From: Acinetobacter gandensis
GTDB taxonomy: Bacteria > Pseudomonadota > Gammaproteobacteria > Pseudomonadales > Moraxellaceae
Assembly (NCBI RefSeq): GCF_001678755.1
Contig: NZ_LZDS01000001.1
Span: 62,001 to 126,000 of the forward strand
DNA length: 64,000 nt
Reading direction: 5' to 3'
A program made the position numbers and the translations under genes. How positions within the stretch are numbered: the first letter of the stretch is position 1; every line of letters begins with the position of its first letter. The notes beneath the pieces are model-generated. The model worked only from the letters and a program-made list of their open reading frames with translations, was not told the origin of the DNA and ran no database searches. Positions 29,988 to 39,064 of the stretch are shown here, piece after piece.

Positions 29988-31142
29988 CTACTTATATCGA
30001 TATTGCACCACAGTCGTATACATTCCTTCGCCTGCATTGGTTTGAAAGATGACGCTTTGACCATAGTATGCCTCAAGTCGCTGCTTCACATTTTCAATTG
30101 CAATACCATTCCCCTGACGTAAATTTATTTTATCCTGTGTATAAGGATTTGTAATAACGATATTTATTTGATTTTGTAAGATTTCAATCAATATACTTAT
30201 CGTACTCTTTGTCAGAATTTTTTCAACTCCATGAAAAATACTATTTTCTAGCAAAGGTTGTAAAGTTAATAGTGGAATTTGTACGCTTGAGTATCGATCT
30301 GACGGCTGTAATTTCCATTCAACATTTAAACGATCTCCCAATCGCATCTGTTCAATCGCCAAATAGCGCTGACATAAGTCTATTTCCTCTTGCAAACTCA
30401 CCAACTTTAACTCTTGAAAACTGGCTCGAAATAATCGAGACAGATTTAATAGCATTTGCTCTGCTTTATCCGGATCAATTGCGATTAAACTAATGACACT
30501 ATTTAAACTATTAAATAAAAAATGTGGATGAATACGTGCCTGCATGGCCTGTATACGCGAATTTAACTCGCTATGTTGTTGACGCCCCCACTGTTCTCTT
30601 AAATATAAATAACGAAAACAAAATGCGCCAAGCAATACACCATAACTTAAATGCAAAACCAAATTTTGCGTCGCCGTAGCCAAATTAAGGTCTGAAAGAC
30701 TCATATTTGTACCAAAGTGCAGCAAGATATTTAAAGCGACTGTCGTGAGAAAGACCAAAGCTTGTAGCAAACTAAAACCACACAGCAAAGCCATTTTAAT
30801 ACCCATTTGACTAAATCGATCTTTCCAGAGATCTACAAAAGCCGCAAAGGCAAGAAGTATCCAGTTAATAAATAGAATATGTTGTAAAACAGAATTTAAG
30901 CTCAAAGCCTGCCATGATTGCGCCTGTGCTAAAGCCAACACCAAGCCTAATATATTACCTGCTGCAAATAACTCCAGAAGATGCTGCCAACGCCCCATTC
31001 TGCTAAAAAAATACGATGCCGGATCAAGCCTATTTGAAGAAGTCGAAGATAGATGTCGCTTGACTGCGGCAACAGAGCTCGAATTTGCTATACTGTTTTT
31101 AGTTCTACTGCTTTTTATCTTATTGAGCCGACATGACCACAT
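29988..31142 (-). CDS. algZ: LytS/AlgZ (FimS)-type sensor histidine kinase
   Basis: A kinase of up to 384 residues. Four or more membrane helices occupy residues 55-180; the histidine kinase (His_kinase) block [17 protein letters not shown] puts the phosphorylated His at about residue 205, and the ATPase domain has [18 protein letters not shown] and [18 protein letters not shown] near the end. Upstream ATG at 31142 lies inside argH (10-base divergent overlap), and the first 48 residues are polar and unlike the family, so a start nearer residue 49 (MGRWQHLLE, 30998) is possible. It pairs with AlgR; argH-algZ-algR-hemC order is shared with Pseudomonas aeruginosa. Confidence 0.88.
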   Translation of the reverse strand: MWSCRLNKIKSSRTKNSIANSSSVAAVKRHLSSTSSNRLDPASYFFSRMGRWQHLLELFAAGNILGLVLALAQAQSWQALSLNSVLQHILFINWILLAFAAFVDLWKDRFSQMGIKMALLCGFSLLQALVFLTTVALNILLHFGTNMSLSDLNLATATQNLVLHLSYGVLLGAFCFRYLYLREQWGRQQHSELNSRIQAMQARIHPHFLFNSLNSVISLIAIDPDKAEQMLLNLSRLFRASFQELKLVSLQEEIDLCQRYLAIEQMRLGDRLNVEWKLQPSDRYSSVQIPLLTLQPLLENSIFHGVEKILTKSTISILIEILQNQINIVITNPYTQDKINLRQGNGIAIENVKQRLEAYYGQSVIFQTNAGEGMYTTVVQYRYK

Positions 31143-32563
31143 CTTCTAATTCCTCAAATCCGTCACAAGCCCAAACTTCAGGCATGTGGGGCGGTCGTTT
31201 TTCTGAAGCTACTGACGCTTTTGTTGCTGAATTTACAGCATCTGTACAATTTGACCAACGCTTTTATAAACAAGATATTGCAGGTTCAATTGCACATGCA
31301 ACCATGCTTGCAAAAGTAGGCGTATTAACCGAGCAAGAACGCGAAGACATCGTGAATGGTTTGAACACCATTCAAGCTGAAATTGAAGCGGGTAACTTCG
31401 AATGGCGCATTGATCTTGAAGATGTGCACATGAACATTGAGTCTCGTTTGACTCAACGTATTGGTATTGCGGGTAAAAAACTTCATACTGGCCGCAGTCG
31501 TAATGACCAAGTTGCAACTGATATCCGTTTATATGTACGTGATGAAATTGATGCCATTTTAGGTTTGTTACAAAAATTGCAAAAAGGTATTTTGGGTCTC
31601 GCTGCTAAAAACACCAATACCATTATGCCTGGCTTTACTCACTTGCAAACCGCACAACCTGTGACTTTCGGCCACCATTTAATGGCTTGGTTTGAAATGT
31701 TGGTACGTGACTCAGAGCGCTTAATTGACTGTCGTAAGCGTGCTAACCGTATGCCATTAGGTTCTGCTGCACTTGCAGGTACGACTTACCCAATCGACCG
31801 TGCATATACTGCTGAATTATTAGGTTTTGAAGCGGTTGCTGAAAACTCGCTAGATGCAGTGTCTGACCGTGACTTCGGTATTGAGTTCAACGCTGCGGCA
31901 TCTTTAATCATGATGCATTTGTCACGTATGTCTGAAGAAATGATCCTATGGACATCTGCTCAGTTCAAATTCGTGAACATTCCAGACCGTTTCTGTACAG
32001 GCTCTTCAATCATGCCACAGAAGAAAAACCCTGATGTTCCTGAGTTAATTCGTGGTAAAACTGGCCGTGTTTATGGTGATTTGATGAGCCTATTGACCCT
32101 CATGAAAGGTCAACCATTGGCTTATAACAAAGATAACCAAGAAGACAAAGAACCGTTGTTTGATGCGATTGATACCGTTCGTGGTTCATTGATGGCCTTT
32201 GCGGATATGATCCCAGCATTAGTACCAAACATTGAAATCATGCGCGAAGCAGCACTTCGTGGTTTCTCTACAGCAACTGATCTTGCTGACTACTTAGTTA
32301 AAAATGGCGTTGCATTCCGTGATGCACATGAAATTGTAGGTAAAGCCGTTGCACTAGGTGTTCAAGAAGGTAAAGACTTATCTGAATTAACACTTGAGCA
32401 ACTTCAGCAATTCTCTGACTTGATTCAAGCGGATGTATTTGAAAAAGCATTAACTTTGGAAGCATCAGTCAATGCCCGTAACCACATTGGTGGTACGGCA
32501 CCGGCTCAAGTTGAAGCTGCGATTGAACGTGCACACGCTCGTTTAGAAAAACTTTACGCATAA
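31133..32563 (+). CDS. argH: Argininosuccinate lyase
   Basis: ArgH (476 aa) splits argininosuccinate into arginine and fumarate, the last step of arginine synthesis. It begins with a short polar tail and then [17 protein letters not shown]; family motifs follow: [52 protein letters not shown] and the fumarase/aspartase superfamily signature [12 protein letters not shown] near residues 290-300. Complete and of usual length. Its 5' end overlaps the divergent kinase gene by 10 bases, and it is followed 26 bases later by yggX. Confidence 0.97.
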   Translation: MTTSSNSSNPSQAQTSGMWGGRFSEATDAFVAEFTASVQFDQRFYKQDIAGSIAHATMLAKVGVLTEQEREDIVNGLNTIQAEIEAGNFEWRIDLEDVHMNIESRLTQRIGIAGKKLHTGRSRNDQVATDIRLYVRDEIDAILGLLQKLQKGILGLAAKNTNTIMPGFTHLQTAQPVTFGHHLMAWFEMLVRDSERLIDCRKRANRMPLGSAALAGTTYPIDRAYTAELLGFEAVAENSLDAVSDRDFGIEFNAAASLIMMHLSRMSEEMILWTSAQFKFVNIPDRFCTGSSIMPQKKNPDVPELIRGKTGRVYGDLMSLLTLMKGQPLAYNKDNQEDKEPLFDAIDTVRGSLMAFADMIPALVPNIEIMREAALRGFSTATDLADYLVKNGVAFRDAHEIVGKAVALGVQEGKDLSELTLEQLQQFSDLIQADVFEKALTLEASVNARNHIGGTAPAQVEAAIERAHARLEKLYA

Positions 32564-32589
32564 CTGTTCAAGTTAAATGGAGTATTGAT

Positions 32590-32862
32590 ATGTCTCGACA
32601 AGTTTTTTGCCGTAAATATCAGGCTGAAATGGAAGGTTTAGACTTTGCACCATTCCCCGGTGCAAAGGGTCAAGAATTGTTTGACAGCGTGTCAAAGCAA
32701 GCTTGGCAAGAATGGTTAAAACACCAAACAACGTTAATCAATGAAAAGCGTTTAAATGTGTTTGAACCAGATGCAAAAAAGTTTCTTGAAGAACAGCGTG
32801 AAAAATTCTTCAGCAATGATGAGTCTCTTGAAAAAGCCGAAGGGCTCAAGCCTGAAGCGTGA
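32590..32862 (+). CDS. yggX: Probable Fe(2+)-trafficking / oxidative damage protection protein
   Basis: A 90-residue member of the YggX family, which protects iron-sulfur clusters from oxidative damage. The start [17 protein letters not shown] carries the conserved Cys7, and [20 protein letters not shown] and [19 protein letters not shown] (in part) complete the family pattern. It is 26 bases after argH and probably on the same transcript. Regulation by SoxRS, known in enterobacteria, cannot be inferred here. Confidence 0.96.
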   Translation: MSRQVFCRKYQAEMEGLDFAPFPGAKGQELFDSVSKQAWQEWLKHQTTLINEKRLNVFEPDAKKFLEEQREKFFSNDESLEKAEGLKPEA

Positions 32863-32866
32863 TAAA

Positions 32867-32960
32867 GCGGAGCACTGCTCCGCCACGCTGCAAGACGAGA
32901 AGCTATGCTTCGAGTGAAAAAAAGGCGCTGCCTTATTTTTCTGCAAGACAAGCGAAGCGC
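32867..32960. repeat. Cluster of short hairpins with a 12-base direct repeat after yggX
   Basis: Immediately after yggX come three mini-hairpins with 3-base loops: GCGGAGC-ACT-GCTCCGC (32867-32883), GAAGC-TAT-GCTTC (32899-32911) and AAGGC-GCT-GCCTT (32922-32934) followed by ATTTTT. The direct repeat CTGCAAGAC(G/A)AG occurs at 32888 and 32941. This is not coding-like and resembles a composite of small palindromic repeats. Confidence 0.55.
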
Positions 32961-32980
32961 GTAGTTCTAATTGTCAAAAT

Positions 32981-33008
32981 GGGAACTCATTCTGGGTTCC
33001 CTTTTTAT
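32981..33008 (+). terminator. Terminator of argH-yggX
   Basis: GGGAACTC-ATTCT-GGGTTCCC, an 8-bp stem with one G-U pair, followed by CTTTTTATTTT on the plus strand. Confidence 0.75.
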
Positions 33009-33070
33009 TTTAAGAAGCACTGCCCCGCTCTTTCGCAATACAAACCTCGAAGATGTGCATAGGCTTGAAT

Positions 33071-33103
33071 AAAAAAAGAGACTCTATGGAGTCTCTTTTT
33101 TTA
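33071..33103. terminator. Second, bidirectional terminator
   Basis: AGAGACTC-TATG-GAGTCTCT, an 8-bp perfect stem between an A run and a T run, so it works from both sides. It lies 60 bases after the previous terminator and isolates the AT-rich gene-free stretch that follows. Confidence 0.8.
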
Positions 33104-33545
33104 TTTTAGAAGCATTAGTACACTAGGCTAAAAGAAAGCGGAAGCGTAATTTACAACCACATCACAGGGTCTAAAAGGCCGCTTTTTATCTTGATCTAAG
33201 CTAAAACCAAAAGCAGAACTAAACGAAAAATATTGCTTATTTTTTTATTTAAACCATAGAGAATAGTGGTAAAAATTATGAGCTAAAATATTTTACAGCA
33301 CAAAAAGTTTTTATTACGTAGTCAATTTTATTTCAAATTAAATCATTCAATATATTATAAAAAATTAAAATATTTCGATTTTCTAGGGTTCAATTAACAC
33401 ATTTAACTGGCTTTCAAAAGGCAGATTACACCAAAGTTAGCCTATAAGTTGTATCAAAAATTAAGTTTGTAAATCTGTGATACATTTCTCAATAAAACAC
33501 AACATTACACTACAAGAACCTACATGCTTTTTTTAAATCACTTTC
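33104..33545. other. AT-rich gene-free stretch
   Basis: About 440 bases without a credible open frame on either strand. A stem AAAGCGG.../...CCGCTTT with a 37-base loop and T tail (about 33135-33187) is the only structure that stands out. The rest is A/T-rich, with short poly-T and poly-A tracts of the kind that H-NS binds. No gene is called. Confidence 0.5.
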
Positions 33546-33546
33546 C

Positions 33547-33552
33547 TATAAT
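33547..33552 (+). promoter_or_regulatory. Consensus -10 box for the candidate small RNA
   Basis: Perfect TATAAT in an AT-rich region. The -35 position (about 33525) is weak (TGCTTT). Transcription would begin near 33559. Confidence 0.4.
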
Positions 33553-33558
33553 ACAAAT

Positions 33559-33643
33559 CAAGGAGATGGAAACATCTTCAATAATAGCGATAAGTAACCC
33601 CGATTTCCTTCCCAGTCTTCCCCCAAAGTCTGGGAATTTTTTT
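33559..33643 (+). ncRNA. Candidate small regulatory RNA
   Basis: An apparent stand-alone transcript of about 85 bases, bounded by a TATAAT box upstream and an intrinsic terminator downstream (TTCCCAG.../...CTGGGAA with inner CTT/AAG pairing, then seven T at 33637-33643). The 5' part folds as GAGATG-GAAA-CATCTT, a stem with a GNRA tetraloop. The middle is single-stranded and contains CCCC and TTTCCTTCCC, and the terminator loop is CCCCCA; such C-rich, anti-Shine-Dalgarno-like stretches are typical of RNAs that pair with ribosome-binding sites. A 36-codon frame (33566-33676) crosses it, but its ATG directly abuts AGGAG and it overruns the terminator, so an RNA is preferred. Confidence 0.5.
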
Positions 33644-33773
33644 ATCCAAAATTTGCCAATTTTAATAATGATCTAATCACATAAAAGAATTTTTGGCTTC
33701 ATCTGTTCATTCCTGTCTTCACTTTATAATTTTTAAAAACACAAAATTTAGTTAACTCAAATAGTTGGCCATA

Positions 33774-33802
33774 AAAAAGCCCCTTATGAAAGGAGCTTTT
33801 CA
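33774..33802 (-). terminator. pgsA terminator
   Basis: AAAGCCCCTT-ATGA-AAGGAGCTTT, a stem with one mismatch; on the minus strand it is followed by a T run. It lies 16 bases after the pgsA stop. Confidence 0.75.
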
Positions 33803-33817
33803 ACTGTAATCGTCAGT

Positions 33818-34405
33818 TTAAGGCTGTTTTAAATAGGGCCATGCGGCTTTTAAATAAATAAACATCGACCATAATGTTAATACGACTGCGGTATACAGTA
33901 ATCCATACGCCAACATTTCAAGTGGTTGCCAATTCAATAAGAAGACTGAAATTGCAATCATTTGAAATGCTGTTTTGTATTTACCGACAGTAGACACTGC
34001 AACGCTAGTACGTGCACCCAGTTCAGCCATCCATTCGCGTAGTGCCGAAACTGTAATTTCACGTGAGATAATGACAATTGCAGCAAATGCCATAGAAATG
34101 GTCGGCTGCCATTGCACCAAGACGATCAATGCCGCCGCAACCATCAATTTATCTGCTACAGGATCTAAAAAACGCCCGAATGCAGAGGTTTGATTTAATG
34201 ATCGTGCTAAATAACCATCAAACCAATCCGTCACAGCAGCAATAACAAAAATCGACGTCAACAAAATATGACGTGACATACTTGCAACATGCTCACCCAC
34301 ACCCATTGCAGGTGGCCAATAAGCCACAAGCAAAAATACAGGAATTAAAGCAATTCGTGCCAGTGTTAAAATATTAGGAATATTCAGGATTCGACCTGTT
34401 GTCAT
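33818..34405 (-). CDS. pgsA: CDP-diacylglycerol-glycerol-3-phosphate 3-phosphatidyltransferase
   Basis: PgsA (195 aa from this start) makes phosphatidylglycerol phosphate in the inner membrane, the committed step to phosphatidylglycerol and cardiolipin. The CDP-alcohol phosphatidyltransferase motif D-G-x2-A-R-x8-G-x3-D-x3-D is complete: DWFDGYLARSLNQTSAFGRFLDPVADKL. Several membrane helices surround it. The frame is open to an ATG at 34432, but the ATG at 34405 (MTTGRILNIPNILTLARI) agrees with the family; the ten extra residues are not hydrophobic. It stands alone with its own terminator. Confidence 0.95.
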   Translation of the reverse strand: MTTGRILNIPNILTLARIALIPVFLLVAYWPPAMGVGEHVASMSRHILLTSIFVIAAVTDWFDGYLARSLNQTSAFGRFLDPVADKLMVAAALIVLVQWQPTISMAFAAIVIISREITVSALREWMAELGARTSVAVSTVGKYKTAFQMIAISVFLLNWQPLEMLAYGLLYTAVVLTLWSMFIYLKAAWPYLKQP

Positions 34406-34509
34406 AGACACCCCAGTTTTCCCCTCATGCACGATGTAAATGCAGAATAATTTGAGGATTTATCCATCGTTAGTTGCACTCACTTTATACGAAATGCCTA
34501 GCAGTGTCA

Positions 34510-35310
34510 CTAGGCAAACACTGTAACCGTCTGCCGTGCAATTGCAATTAACCGATCCTGATCATCCCATAAATGCGCATATTCTGTTGCATAACCATCT
34601 GCTGCATAGTCTGTAAATACTTTATATTTAAACCAGTTATGCACATTCGATTGTAATGGATGTACATAGGTTAAAGTCCAGGTCAGTGAGCTCGCTGGTG
34701 CCATGGTTTTAAACATGGGTAACACGCCAGGCGGCCACATATCCATCGAGACCAATAGATCAGCCTCAGTCATCTTCCGATTTTCATGTTTGAGGGGATT
34801 GAATCGCATCCAACCACTGAAGTCGGGCTTACGACTGGCTGTACATGGATATTGCCCATCAACCCAGGCCAAATCCATTTGCTGAAAGCATTGCGGTGCC
34901 AGTGGATGATGTTCTGCAATTTTGAGTGTTTCTACTTCTGGAAAAGTCGGTGCGATACGCTCTTGATTAACAACAATCGAGGATTCACGTGGAACACCAA
35001 AGCTCACCAATAGAATACTTTGCACTGCATCATCTTGCCAAAGACGGACTTCAATGGTGGTCACTGACTTGCCCTGTCTTAAAATTTCCGCAGCTAAGCG
35101 GACAGGTGCCAATTGAACAGGGCCTACAAATGTCACATTACAACTGAGTAGACGACGCCCCGTATCAGCTAGAGTTATCAAGGCCTTTTGCATCATCATG
35201 CCTGCAACTAAACCACCATAGATGGTTCTGCCTTGCAACCAACCTTCTGGAATATCCACCCATTCATGCTGTTCTATATGTTGATATAACGCTGTAAGTG
35301 ACATATCCAT
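34510..35310 (-). CDS. TesB-like acyl-CoA thioesterase (double hotdog)
   Basis: A 266-residue protein with two hotdog halves, the build of acyl-CoA thioesterase II and the 4HBT_3 family. The first half has GRTIYGGLVAGMMMQKAL, where the GGLVAG stretch begins the central helix, and SCNVTFVGPVQLAPVRLAAEILRQGKSVTTIEVRL (in pieces). The second half has MDMWPPGVLPMF, LTWTLTYVHPL and DYAADGYATEYAHLWDDQDRLIAIARQTV (in part), which matches the closing strands of TesB. It probably hydrolyses medium- or long-chain acyl-CoA. It lies between uvrC and pgsA, in the same direction, with no clear operon. Confidence 0.83.
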   Translation of the reverse strand: MDMSLTALYQHIEQHEWVDIPEGWLQGRTIYGGLVAGMMMQKALITLADTGRRLLSCNVTFVGPVQLAPVRLAAEILRQGKSVTTIEVRLWQDDAVQSILLVSFGVPRESSIVVNQERIAPTFPEVETLKIAEHHPLAPQCFQQMDLAWVDGQYPCTASRKPDFSGWMRFNPLKHENRKMTEADLLVSMDMWPPGVLPMFKTMAPASSLTWTLTYVHPLQSNVHNWFKYKVFTDYAADGYATEYAHLWDDQDRLIAIARQTVTVFA

Positions 35311-35438
35311 CCCTGATCTTTTTTGAATTTTATATCATTGTCTAAAACTCAATTGATGTGAATGATCAGTGACCCATGCGTCAATGTACATTTTGGCAAA
35401 TACATGCAACTTATCATGCTTAAAAATATCAAAAAGTC

Positions 35439-37238
35439 TTATTCGTGCAGGATTTTATAAATGGTTCTTGCCATTACATCACCTAATCCCGGCACCAATT
35501 TCAAATCATTTTCCGAAGCTTTGAGTACCCCCTGAATCCCACCAAAGTGTGTCAGTAAATCTCGGCGACGCTTTGGTCCCAGTCCAGGAATGGCTTCAAG
35601 CACCGAAGAGCCTCGCTTTTTATCACGTTTCGCTCGATGTTTAGTAATGGCAAAGCGATGGGCTTCATCACGCACTTGTTGAATTAAATGCAGCGCTTTA
35701 TGGTCTTCAGGTAACTGGATTTTTTCACCATCGGTAAAGTGTAAAGTCTCTAAACCAGGTTTACGTCCTTCTCCTTTCGACACCCCGACTATAAAGGCAT
35801 CTAACTGCAGTTCTTGCATGACTTCCATCGCCATGTGTAACTGACCTTTACCACCATCAATCAGCAACAAATCAGGTAACATGTTCTTTTTATAACGACG
35901 AGTCAGCGCCTGACGCATTGCAGCATAGTCATCGCCTTCAGTAATGTCATTGATGGCAAATTGCCGATAATCACGTTTACGTGCACCACCTGCATCAAAG
36001 ACCACGCAGGAGGCTATCGTTGCCTCCCCCATTGTGTGGGAAATATCAAAACATTCAATACGATCTATCGGACGACCAACCACTTGTTCCAGTTGATGAA
36101 AACGTTCATTCAATTCAAAATGATCAGCCAGTTTGCCTTTAATGGCGTGCTGCACATTCATTTGTGCAAGCTCTTGCCATTCGGCACGGGTTTCTCGCAC
36201 CTTATGTTTGATTTGAATTTTTTTATCAAAGTGCTGATGTAGTGCATCTTCCATGTCTTTGCGGTCTGGAATCTCTACATTAACAATCAACTCAGCAGGA
36301 ATTTCATCTGCCACCTGAAAGTAAAAATTAGCAATAAAGTCTGATAGCATTTGTCCTAAGTCATCGCCCTGCATATCAGGGAAATAGCTTTTCCCACCCA
36401 GCATTTTACCATTGCGTACATGCATAATCTGCACACAGGTCACCCCTGCTTGATAAGCAATCGCAATAATATCGGCTTCACCTTTAACCTTATAAATCGC
36501 CTGTTGGGTTTGCACATCACGTAGTAGCGCCATTCGGTCACGGTAAAATACGGCTTTTTCAAACTCGAGTGCTTCGGCCGCCGCTTCCATTTTGGCAATC
36601 AACTCTTGGTTGAGTTCTTTGGTGTCTCCTTGCAAGAAGCGAATCGAGTTATTGACATCCTCTTTATAATCTTCGGGTGAAATCAAACCAACACATGGCG
36701 CAGAACAGCGTTTAATTTGGTATTGCAGGCACGGTCGTTTGCGCTGAGAAAAATAGCTATTTTCACATTGGCGTACATTAAAAAGTTTTTGTAATACCAC
36801 CAAGGTATCCCGTGCGTTATAGGCACTCGGATAAGGTCCAAAAAACTTACCAGCTTGATGCTTACCTTTCCCACGTCCTGCGGCAATGCGTGGATAGGGC
36901 TTATCGGCAGAGATAAAAATATAAACATAAGACTTATCATCACGCAGCATGATGTTATACGGCGGACGATGCAGCTTAATCAGGTTTTGTTCCAGTAACA
37001 GTGCTTCAGTTTCGGAACGCACCACTAGCGTTTCAATGTCATAAATACGGGCAACCAAAGCCTGTGTTTTGGGATGCTCGATGGTTTTAACAAAATAACT
37101 CGACACGCGATTTTTTAAATTTTTAGCTTTACCGACATATAGTAGTTCACCCTCTTTGCCGAGCATGCGATATACGCCGGGCAAGGTGGTCATGTTGGCT
37201 AGAATCTTTTCGATATGTTCGCGTGCGTTTTCGTTCAC
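35439..37238 (-). CDS. uvrC: UvrABC system protein C
   Basis: UvrC (599 aa) makes both incisions in nucleotide excision repair after UvrB binds damage. The N-terminal GIY-YIG nuclease reads [26 protein letters not shown] in part (Tyr and Arg present), followed by a UVR helical hairpin for UvrB binding near residue 205 ([25 protein letters not shown] in part), the RNase H-like 5' nuclease with [21 protein letters not shown] and [11 protein letters not shown], and two C-terminal helix-hairpin-helix units ([33 protein letters not shown]). Complete. Divergent from the AAA+ gene at 37419. Confidence 0.97.
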   Translation of the reverse strand: MNENAREHIEKILANMTTLPGVYRMLGKEGELLYVGKAKNLKNRVSSYFVKTIEHPKTQALVARIYDIETLVVRSETEALLLEQNLIKLHRPPYNIMLRDDKSYVYIFISADKPYPRIAAGRGKGKHQAGKFFGPYPSAYNARDTLVVLQKLFNVRQCENSYFSQRKRPCLQYQIKRCSAPCVGLISPEDYKEDVNNSIRFLQGDTKELNQELIAKMEAAAEALEFEKAVFYRDRMALLRDVQTQQAIYKVKGEADIIAIAYQAGVTCVQIMHVRNGKMLGGKSYFPDMQGDDLGQMLSDFIANFYFQVADEIPAELIVNVEIPDRKDMEDALHQHFDKKIQIKHKVRETRAEWQELAQMNVQHAIKGKLADHFELNERFHQLEQVVGRPIDRIECFDISHTMGEATIASCVVFDAGGARKRDYRQFAINDITEGDDYAAMRQALTRRYKKNMLPDLLLIDGGKGQLHMAMEVMQELQLDAFIVGVSKGEGRKPGLETLHFTDGEKIQLPEDHKALHLIQQVRDEAHRFAITKHRAKRDKKRGSSVLEAIPGLGPKRRRDLLTHFGGIQGVLKASENDLKLVPGLGDVMARTIYKILHE

Positions 37239-37418
37239 TCAGAATGTTATCCCATGCTATTTAGCGCTGTACTGACATGATGTGATGCTTTGCCTTGTAT
37301 TTTCAAGCAATCAAATGAATTTATTCTTGTTGGCAGCAATGATCTGATTGCTAAAAGCTATTAATGGAAAATTCTAATTTTGCTATGCTCAGAACATCCC
37401 ACCATAGGAACATAATGC

Positions 37419-38465
37419 ATGACGAATGCTAATCCCGCCATTCATGTGGTAAAACCGACGACTTCGACCTTAAGTAATGCCGAAAAAAAACGTTTGATGG
37501 GGAAGCCTCGTTTTCATTTTGAACCGCTTGAGGTTATGCAACTGTTAAAACAGCGCATTATCGGTCAAGAGGATGCGTTAAATGAAATTGAAAAAATGCT
37601 GCATGTAGTTAAAGCAGATTTTTCTAGTCCTGAGCGTCCACTTTCTGTCACCTTAATGCTCGGCCCAACTGGTGTTGGCAAAACTGAAACCGTGCGCTTG
37701 ATCAGTGAAGTCATCTATGGTCGCCCCGATGCTTTTTGCCGCATTGATATGAATACCCTTGCTCAAGAACATTATGCCGCTGCAATTACTGGTGCGCCTC
37801 CGGGTTATGTCGGTTCAAAAGAAGGTCATAGTCTGTTTGATGAAACAGCGATTGCCGGCAGCCACACACGCCCGGGTATTGTTTTATTTGATGAATTGGA
37901 AAAAGCCTCAACCGAAGTTTTGCGTGGCTTAATGAATGTATTGGACAGTGGCAAATTAACCCTGACATCCGGCACCAAAACCATCGACTTTCGTAATTGT
38001 ATGATCTTTATGACCAGCAATGTCGGCGCACAAGCAGCACAGCAATATTTAGATAAGCTGAATTTTTTACCCGAAAAAATTCAAAAGGTTTGTCTGAAAC
38101 GTGTGCCTGTCAGCAGCATTATTAAAAAAGTCATGCAGCGTAAATTTGACCCTGAATTTATTAATCGTATTGATCGTGTGTTGCAATATCAACCTGTGCA
38201 AGATGATGCACTGCCGAAACTGGTGGAAATTGAATTGGAAAAACTTAATCAACGCCTACAACATCAAAAACGTAGCATTCAGCTTACGGATGCTGCAAAA
38301 GCACATTTTTATCAAAACCACGATATTCGTTACGGTGCGCGCCATCTAGCACGAAAAATTCGAGTCGAACTTGAGCCCATTTTGGCTGTATATTTTTTGA
38401 ATTATCCCGAACAAACTGAAATACACCTAGATGCACAACTTGGACAATTGGTTATTCTTAAATAA
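37419..38465 (+). CDS. Stand-alone Clp-type AAA+ ATPase
   Basis: A 348-residue protein with one AAA+ module of the ClpA/ClpB second-domain type. Walker A is GPTGVGKT (82-89), the pore loop is PPGYVGSKEG (128-136), Walker B is IVLFDE (154-159), sensor 1 is FMTSNVG, the arginine finger is PEFINRID and sensor 2 is RYGARHLAR in a D2-small subdomain. Missing are the N-domain, the first nucleotide-binding domain, the ClpB coiled-coil middle domain and any ClpP-binding IGF/L loop that I can see. It could be an unfoldase or chaperone working alone or with an adaptor; no such partner lies beside it. Its neighbours are uvrC (divergent) and a convergent PH-domain protein. Confidence 0.8.
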   Translation: MTNANPAIHVVKPTTSTLSNAEKKRLMGKPRFHFEPLEVMQLLKQRIIGQEDALNEIEKMLHVVKADFSSPERPLSVTLMLGPTGVGKTETVRLISEVIYGRPDAFCRIDMNTLAQEHYAAAITGAPPGYVGSKEGHSLFDETAIAGSHTRPGIVLFDELEKASTEVLRGLMNVLDSGKLTLTSGTKTIDFRNCMIFMTSNVGAQAAQQYLDKLNFLPEKIQKVCLKRVPVSSIIKKVMQRKFDPEFINRIDRVLQYQPVQDDALPKLVEIELEKLNQRLQHQKRSIQLTDAAKAHFYQNHDIRYGARHLARKIRVELEPILAVYFLNYPEQTEIHLDAQLGQLVILK

Positions 38466-38479
38466 TTCACTTGTCTTTA

Positions 38480-38501
38480 AAAGGCATGCTCACATGTCTT
38501 T
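38480..38501. terminator. Weak bidirectional terminator
   Basis: AAAGGCATG-CTCA-CATGTCTTT, a 9-bp stem with one G-T pair, between two convergent genes; only short T runs on either side. Confidence 0.45.
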
Positions 38502-38518
38502 ATTCTGCATTCTTATAT

Positions 38519-38929
38519 TTATTGGATTGGAACACCAATCGCTTTAGCAAAAGCTTGCGGATCTTTTGGTGAAACCATGACAAATTTGGTTTTGCCATCT
38601 TGTACATATTCAATTTTTAAACGTTTAATGGAAAGCGCAGGTGCTGCCGATAAATCCTGACTTGGGCTAATTCGCTGGATATTCTGTAATGGAATCTGCC
38701 AACCTACAAACATACTGCGAATATTCAGCTGTTCCGCAGAAATCTGATAACGCGTATTGAAGGGCCACCAAAGCAGTAGCACCGTCAAAATATACACTGC
38801 GCTATGCATAGGATATTGCTGCATCGTGCCTTTAGCTTGCATGGTGAGTAATAACTGGATGAGTAAACCACTCATACAAATAATAAATGCGACTACCCAC
38901 CAATCTTTTTTAGAATGAAATACTTGCAT
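38519..38929 (-). CDS. PH-domain-containing membrane protein
   Basis: A 136-residue protein with two membrane helices (about residues 11-30 and 43-58) and a C-terminal bacterial PH-like domain: RYQISAEQLNIRSMFVGWQIPLQNIQRI, then LSIKRLKIEYV and VMVSPKDPQAFAKAIG. The W-x-I-P-L-x-x-I-x-x-I and S-P-x-D-P-x-x-F elements match the bPH family seen in many small Acinetobacter proteins. Function unknown; such domains are thought to bind proteins or lipids at the inner face of the membrane. Its stop lies 53 bases from the AAA+ gene, in the opposite direction. Confidence 0.7.
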   Translation of the reverse strand: MQVFHSKKDWWVVAFIICMSGLLIQLLLTMQAKGTMQQYPMHSAVYILTVLLLWWPFNTRYQISAEQLNIRSMFVGWQIPLQNIQRISPSQDLSAAPALSIKRLKIEYVQDGKTKFVMVSPKDPQAFAKAIGVPIQ

Positions 38930-39064
38930 CTTACCCCCTCATAAGCTGCTTTTATTCTATACAAGATTTAGCCAAGCGCATGGATGCGAGAGAATATTTT
39001 TTCACTCATTCCGCATTGATTAAAGCATCATTTTTCCAGTATAGCGTTAAGAGCCTGTGGCTGC

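Noticed and set aside
32859..33062. 67-codon frame downstream of yggX
   Set aside because: Overlaps a hairpin cluster and a terminator, no ribosome-binding site, basic and low-complexity product.
33566..33676. 36-codon frame inside the candidate small RNA
   Set aside because: AGGAG directly abuts the ATG (no usable spacing) and the frame runs through the terminator stem.
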